DNA from: Euryodendron excelsum | Lineage: Eukaryota > Streptophyta > Magnoliopsida > Ericales > Pentaphylacaceae | DNA: 64,000 nt | Reading direction: 5' to 3' | NCBI GenBank assembly: GCA_033060915.1 | Contig: CM065381.1 | Location: 5,617,501-5,681,500 of the forward strand | In this document: piece by piece, positions 10,746 to 23,712 of the stretch | Position numbering within the stretch: the first letter of the stretch is position 1 | Layout of the letters: each line of letters starts with the position of its first letter | Made by a program: the position numbers and the translations under genes | Notes under the pieces: model-generated | Told to the model about the DNA's origin: nothing | Database searches by the model: none | Seen by the model: only the letters and a program-made list of their open reading frames with translations

Positions 10746-12013
10746 TTCTCCTTTCTCTCATTATTTCTGTTGCAGTAAAAATCTTAATGATGACAATTTT
10801 CTAGCCTACTGAGGTGAGGTTTTGGGCTATAAATTTGGTTTTTCTTTTTCCCCAAGTTAAAATTTTCGTGTATAACATCATAGAATAAATCCTCTTCATG
10901 AAAACCGTAGTTGCCATGAAATTCTCTTTGAAAGGGGGAACATATTTATCCAGAAGCACACTTCCGATGCGGGTATGAGACTATTTTGTAATTTAGGGAA
11001 ATGCTCATGCTCTGTATACTTTTGGGAAATGTATCCAATTGTTGTTATAAACTAAAGTAAAACTCCAAGAAAGCTAGGAGAAACTGGGACGAAACTTTGC
11101 ATACACTACTTGGAAAATCTGTGGAAACTTCTTGGAAACTAATTTAAGAAAACAAAAAACATTATACGTGTCTTATTCATTTCTATGTGCTTCCTATTAT
11201 GACCCACAAGTGATTCTCATTAGTATCTTTATTATTTATACTGAAGTTTCAATTAAGCATCCAATGTGGTCTATTAAAATATCTATATAGTTTTTCAGTA
11301 AGTCTTTTTTAATGTTTCCTTTCCATTTTGCACGTTTCTTCTTAGAATTTCTGTTAGGCTTTCCATTTGATTCTTAATTGTTTTCCTGCTTTATGTTTCC
11401 TTATTTTTGTTGGCCGTATTTTCTGCTTCTGTTTCAGCAATCATTTCCCATGAAACACGCAATGATACTCGATAAGATTGTTCTATGCAAAATTCAGCAT
11501 GATTGGGCAACCATATAATCTTTTTCCTCTAGTGAAAATTCAGGTGAACGAACTTGGGAGTGTTACTGTTTTGGAACTTCTCATTACCTTTGTCTTTTGA
11601 CATGTGAGAGCTCCACCAATTTTTTGGTGGATTTCCTAACATGAAGGTTTTCCATACTTTGACTAGTCAAGTATCACATACATGTCTGGTAATGTAGCAG
11701 GTGCTGAAAACAGTTCAAAAGGAAGTTTTGAAGGGGTGTAAGGTTGTCTTCAGCTGGGTTTTTCCAACTAAATTCCAGGCTGAAAAACACTATATCTGGA
11801 AGATGGCAGAACAGTTGGGAGCTATATACTCGACGGAAGTTGATCCATCAGTGACACACGTGATCTCCAGACTCTGGAACAGAGAAGTCTCGTTGGGCAG
11901 TTCGGGAGAAGAAGTTTCTGGTCCATTCGCGGTGGATAGAAGCTGCCAACTATTTATGGAAAAAACAACCGGAAGAGCACTTTCCTGTTAACCAAATGAA
12001 TACCATTGATTGA

Positions 12014-12170
12014 TTTCCATTTTGAGCTAACCCTTTATTGAATTAGGCTCTCCAGTATGTATAGGTCAGTAAACTCTTCTAAATTTGCCATGTACGTATT
12101 GAAAATTTTCAGGGTTCTCTACCTTATTGGTCCCTGTACTAGGTAAACGCAAAATATTTCTGGATTGACG

Positions 12171-12217
<47 letters not shown>

Positions 12218-13287
12218 TCTTTAGGAACAGGACTTCATTATGCTGGGGTAGGAGGATCCAGTTCTTAAGAGTTCCCTCCCCTTCTGACCCTCCTTTTATT
12301 TTCTACTGATTTTGTTGACAGGTTAAAAACTGAGCACAGCAGAATTGTACAAACATGATAATGTAATTAGCAGTAATTTTTATTTCAACCTGTGCTACTC
12401 GTCTGAGTTGGATGCTTCTTTTCTAGTTGAATTGTGCAGTATGAGTTGGATCACTGAGCAGTATTTTATCATGCAAGGACTAATTTTACAAGATGAGTAC
12501 TGGGTTCATTGATTTTATTTTATCGTGATGTTTATAATACAGTTTCTTTAAACATTTTTTAGAATCAAGCTTTCTTCTTGTCCATTTATCGGGTGGTTTT
12601 GGTTCCTGTTTTTTATTTTTAATTTTTGAAATTTGTTGAAAGTGCGTGTGATAAATTGGTTATGGTAACGGTTTTGGGATTTGTTTTTGAAAATTTTTTC
12701 TAAAAACATCTCAGTTTTAGAAGTAAAAAAAAAGTGTATTTTTTGAGTTTTGGAAATAGGTTACATACAAAGATGAAGATGATGGTATTTTTTGTAGTCA
12801 GTTTTTTTTTTTGGTCCAGATGAAAGAAAAAAAGAAAATGAAATGAAATCGTACCTAAACAGATGATGTAAATGGTTTGCAGCTGCAATCATATAATTAC
12901 TTTGTTGTTAACATTATTACAATCTTCATTAACCCGTTGGTATGCTTTTGAGTTTAGAATCCCATCATAAAGAGTGTTGAACACAATATCTCTGTTTGGA
13001 GCCCAAAAGAAGCGTCAAAAGTCTATAAAAAAAAAAAAAAAAAAAAGCTACGTCCAAACGATGAGGTGGGATTATCAAGTTTGTTTGGGAAGCTTTGGGG
13101 ATGGTTTTGTTATTTGGGAAAGAGGTTTATTGGGACCATTTTAACTAGTGTTGGTATTTCAGTCTATGTAACGTTTATTTCGGTGGGAAGTATCCATATG
13201 GATAATGCCAAACAACTGTTCAAATCACCTTGAACATCATGAGAACATAAACAACCGTTTGTTGCATTGTCATTTGCCCACCACTAG

Positions 13288-13328
<41 letters not shown>

Positions 13329-15088
13329 CAAGCTTCGAACAACCAACAAACTTAGAACACATTTTTTTTTTTCTTAAAAAAAATGAATATGTCAATAAGC
13401 AATGTGTCATGCAACAGTCTCTTAGCATTACATAGTTATTTACAGAGATCCCATCGCACATATGTTGGCCGAATCTAGACACTAAAAGGTAAGTTTAGTC
13501 TCACCGAGCAATTACGAAAATTCGAACCTAAGCATTGATCAAAAAAATCTAACTTTTTATTCACTAAACCAATCACTGGAAGAACAAATATTGGTTGCTC
13601 TCTCTCTCTATATGTGTGTCATCAAACTTAGAACAAATATTTGTTGCATTGTCATTTGTCCCCGCAAAATCAGAATTTTGACATGTTTCATTTTCAATCA
13701 AAATTGCATATCAGTTAAAGAGACAAAATATAAATACCATTTTTGAGGTAAAAAATGGAATCTGGCCCTGCTTGATTGGTCAGAGTGTTCCACGTAGCCT
13801 AATTCAAGATGTTTGATTGAAATATTTGATTGAAGAGTCTTGAAACTAGAATGGTCGTTGAAACAGTTTACAAGGGAATTGATGCATCTAGGCATAAGAT
13901 ACAAAACATATGATTTTTGCTTTTTTGAATTGATATGAGATAATTTACTGACATTCATTTCGTTTAAGAAAATTGTATATATATGTTACATTCGGATGAC
14001 ACAAAACTCACTCACTTGTTAATAATCTAATCAAGTTCCTGATTAGAAGGCTCTGGAAATTGAAAGTTCTATTATAGGTGAGAGACAAAAGGAGAAAAAT
14101 TAAGCACCATGTGAGAATTGACTCCTATGTATATCAAGGTGAGGCATTACCCATTGTTTGACAAGAAATTTTATTCTTTTTACTAACTAATCTTTAACAC
14201 TCTGAATCTTCGATTCAGAGAAGTGAAAAAAGAATGAAAAGATAGAAACACAAAATGAAGCGGAAGAAACTAAATTTAATTTTTTTGGATAAATTAGAGA
14301 AATGAGAAGACTTACGAATATGTACTTGTAAAAAAAAAAGAAAAAGAATTTGTGGTTTGGTTAGGTTAACACAAAAACGATTTTTGAAAACAATCCTATT
14401 TCCCTTTATTTTTCTTTCTTTTGACAAATCCAAGATCGAAGCAAAATGGCTGGAAAGTGGACTGGCAGTTTAGAAAGTTTAGTAGTAGTGATGATTGCAA
14501 AGAACCAAAGGGTTTTGTCAATTTGAAGAATTATTGTATGATGACACAAATTGAAAATATCACCAAGAACAAACATAAAAGCCAGAAGCAGACAAAGGAA
14601 AACCCTATTGTCTTAAGCACTATGTTATCTTCACGTTACAAATTCTCTACAAGTGTCTTGGAAAGGACATATAATGATCCGCCCATCAATCCATCTTAGT
14701 ATAGACAAATTCAAGCAATGTTGGTCTAAGGAAACAAGTTAGAAGCCACAAACTAAATGGTTCTTCTAGGACAAGTCATCCCTTTCAGGGTTTTAAACTG
14801 AGGTCCAAGTTGGCTGAACTCATTGCAACAATTATATATACATGTATTTATTCTCATACTCCACGTGAATTCAAGATAAGCTTAATTTAGGTTCTTAAAG
14901 AGAGATGTTGAAAGTTTAATAGAGCATTGCTTGGTGCAATGGTAACGGCCCAAGTATATATGATGAGAATGTGATTTTGAGTATTAAAGTAGCCACTGCA
15001 TGCAAAAAAATACCAAAGATTAAGTTTGTTTTCAGTCCTATCCCTCCTAGCTAGCACTCTCTATTAACAGGAATCGATATTGGGTAGC

Positions 15089-15119
<31 letters not shown>

Positions 15120-15235
15120 CGTGGAACAAATAGTTAGTGTTCTGTGAAATTTTGTTAGCTTAAACCGAACTAATTTTCGATATAATCTGGAGTCCAACTT
15201 CATTTTATTTTACCAAGTCACCAAAATCTACAATC
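12014..15235. other. Intergenic, AT-rich, with microsatellites
   Basis: No coding similarity seen on either strand. It contains (GA)n at 12174-12215, (CT)n at 13293-13325 and (GA)n at 15091-15119. The open frames here are short and run through these repeats or A/T-rich sequence. Confidence 0.6.
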
Positions 15236-15240
15236 TCATC

Positions 15241-15884
15241 TGTTAGAATAAAATTATTCTTTTATTAAATTTCAAAACTTTATTTTTATTATTTAATTAT
15301 TTGGTTACAAGTTTTTATTACAAAACTTATTATATCATTTGTGTCATGGTATTTATTAGGGTGTTACAATATTTAGTAGCATTTCATTAAGTTTTTAATA
15401 ATCATAACAGGTAGTTTGTAAAGCCTATATAAGGCTCTTATTTGGTGTTATTAGAGATATGAAAAAATGTGATATACAAAGGTGATACAAATAGAAGACA
15501 AACTTAAGATATACCAACTCTTTATTCTCTTATTTTTTACAACCTTTAGATTCTGTATACTTGTTTTATGAGCAACCGCGGCTGGGACGGTTCATTGTTC
15601 TCCCGGTAGGCGTGACTTCCAAGGAAATAGGCTGTAAGCAAATTGGGTTGAATCTTGGAGCAACTGATGTCTAATTGTACCTTCACGTAGGGAGACACAG
15701 TTACTTTAGGACAATGTTATCACGCCTCTCAATTCTCACATACCAGCTTTTTTGTTTTCCTTTCACTATATTTTATTGTTCATTAATATAATTCTATTGC
15801 ATTGTTCTTTGGTTTATTCTTAAGTTATGATTTATTTGTGTTAATGAGAATTACAAGATGTGATTTGATGAAATTCTTCCAACA
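15241..15884 (+). mobile_element. Solo LTR, 644 bp, with perfect 5-bp target duplication
   Basis: It starts TGTTAGAA and ends TTCCAACA, imperfect inverted termini of the TG...CA type. The flanks are identical: TCATC at 15236-15240 and 15885-15889. TATATAA at 15426-15432 is placed as an LTR promoter on the plus strand. No internal region or second LTR is nearby, so this is what remains after recombination between two LTRs. Copia-like by general look; the superfamily is unproven. Confidence 0.9.
15426..15432 (+). promoter_or_regulatory. TATA box of the solo LTR
   Basis: TATATAA in the context CCTATATAAGGC, in the first third of the LTR, which is the usual U3/R position. It shows the coding direction of the lost element. 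Confidence 0.6.
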
Positions 15885-16038
15885 TCATCGACTTTTAATC
15901 ATGGATTGTCACGAGTCATGAGCAGAGGTAGAAATAGATGTTTGGTTACATGATTCTGCAACATCATCGACTCTTAATCATGGATTGTCACGAGTCATGA
16001 GCAGAGGTAGAAATAGATGTTTGGTTACATGATTCTGG
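15881..16038. repeat. 79-bp tandem duplication across the solo LTR boundary
   Basis: Copies 15881-15959 and 15960-16038 differ at only about two positions. The first copy begins with the last four bases of the solo LTR (AACA) plus its right TCATC target duplication. The duplication therefore happened after the LTR inserted. Confidence 0.9.
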
Positions 16039-16248
16039 ATGTATATACTCAGCCAAACACCATACCTGGAAGCTCCAACTCCAAACATTGAACTTGGAGC
16101 AAAGGGTCTATCCCAGTTGGTATGGACTTTGCTTATATAACCGTTCATAATCACAGATTCAAGCCAAGCCTCCTCATTTTCCCATCCCCAACCTGGCTTT
16201 TTCATTCCCCTCCTTTTAGATAACAGTCTATATGAACTGCTGATATCA

Positions 16249-16954
16249 TAGTTATCAATACCGTACCCTCTAGGCCGGTACGTATTGTAAAACGGTATTA
16301 ATGAAGGTGAGTTTCGTATCAGTCAAGATACGGTCAATACCATTGATATCGAGCAGTACCGACCAATACCGTATCAATGAAGGTGAGTTTCGTATCAGTC
16401 AAGGTACGGTCAATACCATTGATATCGAGCAGTACCGACCAATACCGAATTTATCAGATGATACTAGATTTCTAAAATAATTTAATTTTATTATATTTTG
16501 ATAATAAATGTCTATTAGAATTTGTGTTGAATATTATACAAGATAATAATGTCTTTTTAAGTGTTTTTAAATATGAAAAATGCTTTATATAAACAATTTT
16601 CTCATATACTTTTTTACCCACCAAACACAAGTGAATGAGTCCTATATGCATTTATTAATGTAGGTCTCACGTGCATTGTGTTTGATGGGTAAGAAAGTGA
16701 GTGACAAAAGGGTTTACGTATATGCTATAGGTTGGATAACACTTTTTTATTACGTCAAAATTATTTGATGGTGAATATATTTATTATGAACAATGTCAAA
16801 ATTTGTAAGTGAATATTTTGTAAATAAATAAATATATTTAAATATATAATATTTATAGTGATTAATCCAAGACAATACCTGATATTACACTAATATCTAT
16901 ACATACAAACTACTAGCAAAAATAATATGTTGACTGGTATGGTATTGACAACTA
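16249..16954. mobile_element. TIR element rich in GGTA/TACC words, with internal 76-bp tandem repeat
   Basis: The left end TAGTTATCAATACCGTACC (from 16249) mirrors the right end GGTATGGTATTGACAACTA (to 16954) with two mismatches. Inside, a 76-bp unit (16301-16376 and 16377-16448) carrying gtgagtttcgtatcagtcaa and cagtaccgaccaatacc is repeated. The remainder is AT-rich and non-coding. No convincing target duplication is seen. Confidence 0.6.
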
Positions 16955-19900
16955 ATTGATATTTTTTGTATTTTTCAAAAGGCACTGAACTTGGACATGA
17001 GGAGCGTATACTTAAATTCTACCCGTCCAAATCAAAAGCTTGATAAATGGCGTGTAAACCGGAAGCAATGAAAACTTTAGAGGTGTCTAGAGGTCCTAAC
17101 TATTCAAATAAATCATGCTTATGCCCTGTGATTGAGTTGGTGCATAAATCATTTCAACTTATAGTTGGAAAATGGAGGTTTTCAAAGTCCCACAAATTGC
17201 AGTACTAAATGGGAATTCATTGATAACTTGGTCTTAAACAAGGTGGGACAAAAAGTTAGGAACTCTCTCTCTCTCTCTCTCTCTCTCAAAAACAAGGTGG
17301 CAAGGTACACAAAACGTCATGAAGTCTCTCTCTCATGTAACATCTTCTCAAACCCACTCGTCCTTTACCAATCGAATTAAACGCTTGTTTGTTTGGACCA
17401 CCTATACATTTTTATCAACCCAACTAAAGATGTCTCGAGTCCTTCTTATCCTCAACAATTAAAGATGATACCCTCAACTTATAAATTAGGTGCAGAAAAA
17501 AAAAGAAAAAAAAGGCAAGAGTGACATATATATATTTTTTTGGGATAAGTGAGAATTTTATAGAAGATAAAACAAAAAGTATATATACAAAGCATGCGTG
17601 ACATGTTCGCTTCATAATCCCGATGAGCTGACATTGTTACGAATGAGTTTATGTATTTAGAGAGATAGTAGTTATGAGTTCGTAGCTAAAGTAAAACTGG
17701 AGCTAGGAATGTTGTTGGAGTGCTTTAATTGAATGTTTGATATTGTCTTGGCTATCTAATATATGTATCTATAATTTTGCTGTGTTGTTTAATAAAGCAA
17801 TTTGTCACAGCTCATTGATTGAAATATCAACTTGTTTCGCTCCATTCTTCGTCGTAGGGGGCTTCAATCTTCCAATTTCATGACATGTTTATGATGCAAC
17901 AATTTCTTGATGAGAGAGATATGTCCCATTCCTAACACGCCAACTGCCTCCAATCAAGCCATGCATGCATATATTCCGATGTTTTAATTATATATGTATC
18001 AATCAACAAACAAAGGATAAGTACCAACAAGGAGGAGATGTGTAGAACTTGATATGTGAGAGATTGGTTTTTCCACAAGAAAATTCCTGAATTTGAGCAT
18101 TTCAAACAATATAAGCACATCATTTTCTTGCATGATATGTAATCCAGAAAATAGTGACTGACTAATAAGCTTTCGATGGTTGTCCTTATTCTCGCGAGTG
18201 AAGGGATTGTTTTCGTATTTTAAACACGTGATGGTCGGGTCATAACGGAAAAACCTTACAGCTATAAAACATATATAATCATCTTTTTCACAATACCACG
18301 TATGAAAATAATTATTTTTTAATTAACATGACTCTGTTGAGAGTCATCTAATATTGGGTTTGAACTGACCGCTCTTGTATTCCCATGTTATTAAGCTTTG
18401 AGGCAACCTGAGAAATTACATATTATCTACAAAATCTGAAAGGGTAACATGCATTTGAGAGGGATTGGTTGGTTCATTCATTTGATCTCTTTTGATCCCT
18501 TCAATCACTATTGTGTGGCTGATGTTTACAGCCTGTATCTATATATATACATATTTTTACATATATATCTTCAAGCTCCTTTCCACTTCTTGTTTGTGGT
18601 CCAACTGAAGAGCAATTGATTGGTGTGAACCTAAAAATTCAAGCCTCCTAATTGTAGTTTTACTGAATAACTAATTAACATTCATTTCTTTAATCAAGAA
18701 CAAGTGCTTGTTTTGAAAACTTTTAATCATGCTTAGGCCTTTCATAAAACACCATACTAAATAGATATTTTTTTTTTTCTATTAGTCATTCTATTTTTAC
18801 GATTTGCTTAACCTTATTGTACATAATTAATGTGTCATCCTTAAAATACCTTGACTTGCTGATGAATTTTAGCCACTATAAACTACAGGTTTTCGGTTGT
18901 AATCGTGACCTAAAATGTGATATAAACATGCACATTACATATGATTTTCTTACTATTATATGATATTTTACCATTGATTTCCTTTGGATCTTTCATGTTT
19001 TGGCATTGATTATCGACAACAATTGATAAAAAAAAAAAAATCAATAATGTATGGATGATTATTTTAATTCCATGCAAGTAAAACATTGTGTCATCCAGTT
19101 ATATTATTTTGAGAACACAACAATTATTTACAGACACAGGTCACTCACAATTATATATGTTTATATAGGACATACATATAAGGCACAATTTTTCTTCCGT
19201 GAAAATCGACCAATTATAAGCAGGTTACTTAAGAATTTTCATATTATACCAGAAAATTCAGATGGAGAATATATCAATTAACAACTAGAATTAGACCTTG
19301 TTGTCTTAACTTAATTAAAAAAAAATAGGTGAGGCTAACATAATTGGTATCTTACATCCTCGTGCATTGCACTTTGCTCCAAATTCATATTAAAATCAAA
19401 ATATCACAAAACAAGCAAGACATAACTTAATAAGTTACCAAAAAATAATACAAACTTCCAAAGCATTTTCTTTGGAATATGGGAATCTTAATTAAGATCT
19501 GTTTGGACACGTGCTCTCCCGATGAACCAAATTTACATGTACAAATTTCATAAAATAATCTATCATGCCTTCAGGTTGCACTCACCTATGCAAAAATGAA
19601 CTTCTATCTTCGAGAAACTATCAGTGCAAAACAGTCATATCACATTATTTTATTAAAGTATTATTAAAAAAAAAAATCACGCCGCACGAGCCGGTATTTA
19701 TCCTAATTAAAGATTGGAAATGGATTTTCTAGCAATAAAGATAACCATGTTCTTGGTGCCTTCACAAATAATACAATATTAATAATATTTTAACATTAAA
19801 AGTTTCTTTTCATTTACATTTGTGTTTTTGGACATGCATGGCTGGCTACTTGTCTGTTGATAGAACCCAACAATCACAAAACATCTACCAACCTCAGCTT

Positions 19901-20155
19901 GTGTAATGATTTAAAAATAACAATAAAAAACTCTATATTATTATCCTTTTATATATAATTGAGTGACATCAAGGGATCAATGTCCAACAAAAATGCAAAA
20001 CATATCTGCTGTTATTTTATCTAATACTTTTTGTATTAATTGAGCAATATCTAGGGATGGATCCCACAGTATGGCCATTATGACCAATAATTATGCTTAA
20101 TATATGTGTATATACATACATCTGTGTGTATATATGTATATGTATATGTATATTT

Positions 20156-20209
<54 letters not shown>

Positions 20210-23200
20210 TGTGTTTTTAATTTTGAAATGAAATGCTTATACAGCATTTTTCGGGTCATGCTTTCCAAAGTTGTGGCTACAAAACAATCACAGACATTAT
20301 TGATACTTGCTGAAGTGCTAAAAAACGAAATTCTACTATGTTCTTTTGCTCAGATTGGCTTCTTTAAAATTTGGTTTTTTTTTTACTTAAAAAAACTTTT
20401 TCTTTGTTCAATTATACTAGAAACCAATACTCATGTGGTTTAACAGCAACTTGCGTCCGACTGTTCGATTTATATACTTTAGTTGTTGCTCATGTGGTTT
20501 AACAACATCTTGGATCTGACTATTCGATTTACATGTATGTTTTGGTAGGTAGATTAATTAGTAAAAAGGCAAACTACACCATGCTTAGGCTATGTTTGGA
20601 ACTTATTAAAGGAAAAAAGAAAGTGAGAGACAATTTCTAGCAAAGTTAGTATATATTTTTATCTGTTTGGCTTCACAAAAGAAAATGAGAAGGAATATAA
20701 CTTTCCCGTGATTGATTTCAAAAAAACAAAGTGGAAAAAAATAATATAGTTACAATAGTATTGAAAATAGGAAAGAAAATAATAAAAAATGAAAAATAAA
20801 ATAATTTTGTCTTATTTTTCGTTAGGTTTTTTTTTCTCTTTCCTTCCCAAACTAGGTACCACTATTTTTTTTTTTTTTCCTTTCTTTATCTGTTTCTTGT
20901 AAGTTTCAAACACATCTTGGTTCTTTACTCATAAGGGACAAACTACACTCTACCCAAAGTAGTATAAACTTTTTTACATATTTCTGTGTATATGTATATA
21001 TATGTTTTGCAATTTTTGTGTGTGTACAATTATTCAGGTGTAGAACTGCCTTCCATTCAATGAAGTAGGCCAATGCACGTGAGTACAGCAAGCCACATGC
21101 AAGTCTTGTGGTCTCAAAACAAAGAAGAAATTAAGACAGCAATCTGCTTGTCAGAGAACTCTCTCTCTCTCTCTGTTCAAACGCCATTTTTGGGTATACA
21201 GATCAATTAGAGGATTTCTGAAGATGCTATCATGTTTTGTATATAAGAATCTTTTCATGTGAATTGGTTTGATTCATTTTCATTTCATGTCCTCGCCCTC
21301 TCTCTCTGAAGAGTTGGAACTTGGAACTTTTTGGATTTCTCAATTGAAATTAAATCATTCTATTGAATCAATTAATGCACCATATCTCTATTCTACACCA
21401 CATTCAACTTTGAACTTACCCTATTTAATTGTTTGTTATAAATTAATTTTGGGATAGGCCAAGAGTTCTGAGCCCTACATGTTTAATTCTCAAGAGCTAC
21501 TCAGTTTTTGCCTTATATTATTTCATGGATAGGTCATTATCATATGACCCACAAAATTTAAACATACAAATTTTTTAATATTAAAATTTTTTAAAATAAT
21601 ATGATAGTAACATTTTTAAAATTTTAAATCATTGATGAGTCCTTCCTCTTATTTTATTTTTGGATCTTGAATTTGTGGAAGGAAAAAAAAAAAAAACTGA
21701 AAAGATATGTACGAGAAGAAAATAAAATGAAATATGTTAAATTATTTTCTTTTGTTTGGTTGGGTTAAGAAAATAAATATGTATTTATAAAAAAGAAAAT
21801 GAAATCTTTTTTATAAATAATCGTGGTGCCTAGATTGTAATGCAGCAACTTTATTGCATTGGGTTTTGTTATTTTTTTTCAAACAATTTAAACAAAATGA
21901 TTGGCTAAATGTTGTATATAAATTTGGTATGTATTTCTATAGCATTACTCAGATATTTAACTAATAGAATTGTTTGTTGTGTCTCCTTCACAACGTCACT
22001 TCCCATGCGTATTTGAAGATTCAATCATGCTTAGGTTCATGAACACAAAGATGCAAAAACAAAAAATATATGTATTATTTTAATTCATAAATTAATTAGG
22101 ATAATATGCTGTAGGAAGCATGTGATAAATATGAAAATTAGAGATTAATGGTTTTGATTAAGTCAAATTTGCTTGACGTATTGAACCAACTTAAAATCAT
22201 AAATGTAATTATAAAATTAAAGAATATGGGGCACCAAAGAAGTCAAAATTGAATACCTCCCACCCAATTTTCCGGGAAAATTCAGGCCTTGTTATTCTTC
22301 CCAACTATTGAGCAATGATTTTTCTTATTTGTTTTTGTGGAGTTCAATCCATCAAATGTTTAGGGTGGGGAGGTTCTTTAGGCAGGAATTTGTTTGTCTA
22401 TATTTATTGAACTTCCAACATGCATTTTAAGATATTTGTAAAACTATATACAAAACTATAAAATCGTTTTGTATAAGATCATATGGCTAATATCGTTTAA
22501 TCATACTTATTTTTTAGCCATGTGATAACATCAAGACCTTTTATTTTATAAAGTTTGCCTCAATGCATTAATGTTAAAAATCTCAGATTTATATGAAGAA
22601 TATAAGCGCTTGATTCGTTAAACAATTTTTTTTTTAAAATTTTTTGAAAGTATTCAAACCATGAAATATTCATTTTGTACAAGATCATATTGCTCTATTT
22701 CATCTTTACATTGAGATACAAAACAGTAGTTTCACATTGTCACATAATGTTAATTTTTATGGTTTAGAAATACTAACAGTACATGACAGTAAAAACCATG
22801 ACTGCAACAAAATTGTGCCCACATATATGTACAAAGCCCTATTAAACAAATGATTAATTACACTTTGCATGAAATCTTAGTTCATAATTATAACAATTAA
22901 ACTCTTATATTTACAAAAAGTAACAGTGTCAATCTTGTTTCTAAAATATATAAAAAATTGTCAAGTAATTATTTGTCATTTAAAATTTATATGGAAACTA
23001 ACAGAAGTTAGCATTAGAATTTTTTATAAATGTAATTCTTTAATTTTTATGATTAAAAAGACAAGTTTTAAAGCGAGACTTCTTATAAAATACAGGATGT
23101 AAAATAGGATTTACTCTTAAAAAACAAAAGAAAAGGAAAAAGACATAACTAAATATAAAGCATCCCTATATTGTTGGGGTAGGTTGAGCAAATTAAACCC

Positions 23201-23270
23201 TAATTGAGAGTTTAGGGTATGAGGTGCCTCAAGTTGGCTCTTAACATTTATTTAAGAGGTGACTTATCGC
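16955..23270. other. Long AT-rich intergenic region
   Basis: No gene recognised on either strand. It holds (CT)n at 17263-17287 and a compound (TA)n(GA)n at about 20156-20204. At about 21640-21830 and 20590-20865 there are purine/pyrimidine-rich stretches with weak inverted symmetry. The open frames are chance frames in A/T-rich DNA. Confidence 0.6.
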
Positions 23271-23712
23271 TTGTTTGGAATTTGGGAATGGGAGGAAAAG
23301 AAAATATAAAATGAACTTGTTTGGTTTTCTAAAGAAAATGAAAGGAAAGTGAAAGGAAATATGAGAGAGAAAGAGAGTAATTTAAAATTCTCTCCTCTTC
23401 CACTTTCCTTTCTCTCTTATAGGTTGTTTCAAAATTGGGAGAGGAAAAGAAAAATTTTAAAATTTTATCTTACTTTCATTTTGCTTGTTAGATTCTACCT
23501 GAAAGAGATGAGAATGGAAAGAGAAGGGGAAGGAAAAAAAAAAGAATAAAAAATTTTAAATTAATAATTTTTTTTAAATTAATCTTTTTTTTTTTCTCTT
23601 CACTTTCTTTTCATTATTTTTGTAAAACCAAACAGATAAGAGAATTACTTTTCTTTAAATTTTTTTTCTTTTCCTCCCCTCTGTTTTTCTCCCCCAAATT
23701 CTAAACAGGGTA
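23271..23712. mobile_element. Palindromic MITE-like element
   Basis: The left side reads CTTGTTTGGAATTTGGG, then a ggaggaaaagaaaa stretch. The right side is its near reverse complement (ttttcttttcctcccc, then CCCAAATTCTAAACAGGG). The whole 440 bp is close to self-complementary and non-coding. The flanks are TTA on the left and TAA on the right, which is not a direct repeat, so the target duplication is unproven. Confidence 0.55.

Larger units (their letters stand above)
6610..12013 (+). pseudogene. CPL4-like: CPL4/FCP1-type RNA polymerase II CTD phosphatase, truncated and frameshifted
   Basis: Four exons keep consensus splice sites and phases: 6610-6898, 8826-9014, 9097-9135 and 11701-12013. 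Exon 1 encodes LTKLRPFVRTFLKEASNLFE, MYIYTMGERSYALEMAKLLD and, after a frame change, GLDVVLGQESAVLILDDTEL, the second half of the FCP1 phosphatase domain. Exon 2 begins VWVKHKENLILIGRYHFFAL. Exon 4 encodes a BRCT domain (LKGCKVVFSWVFPT ... WIEAANYLWKKQPEEHF) and a stop at 12011-12013. Family members dephosphorylate the RNA polymerase II C-terminal repeat in the nucleus. Two lesions are seen: a one-base loss near 6819-6821 creates TGA, and a net +1 shift lies near 11866-11870. The exons with the catalytic DLDHTLL motif and the N-terminus (about 40% of the usual length near 440 residues) are not found upstream. Kept introns argue for a duplicated rather than retrocopied pseudogene. Assembly indels could explain the shifts but not the missing 5' end. 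Confidence 0.8.

Noticed and set aside
20093..20443. 116-codon ORF through (TA)n(GA)n
   Set aside because: It begins with repeated YICVYI/RERERE encoded by microsatellites and has no domain.
20585..20865. Possible MITE with weak GTTTGGAA/TTCCCAAAC ends
   Set aside because: Inverted ends match poorly and the flanks do not repeat.
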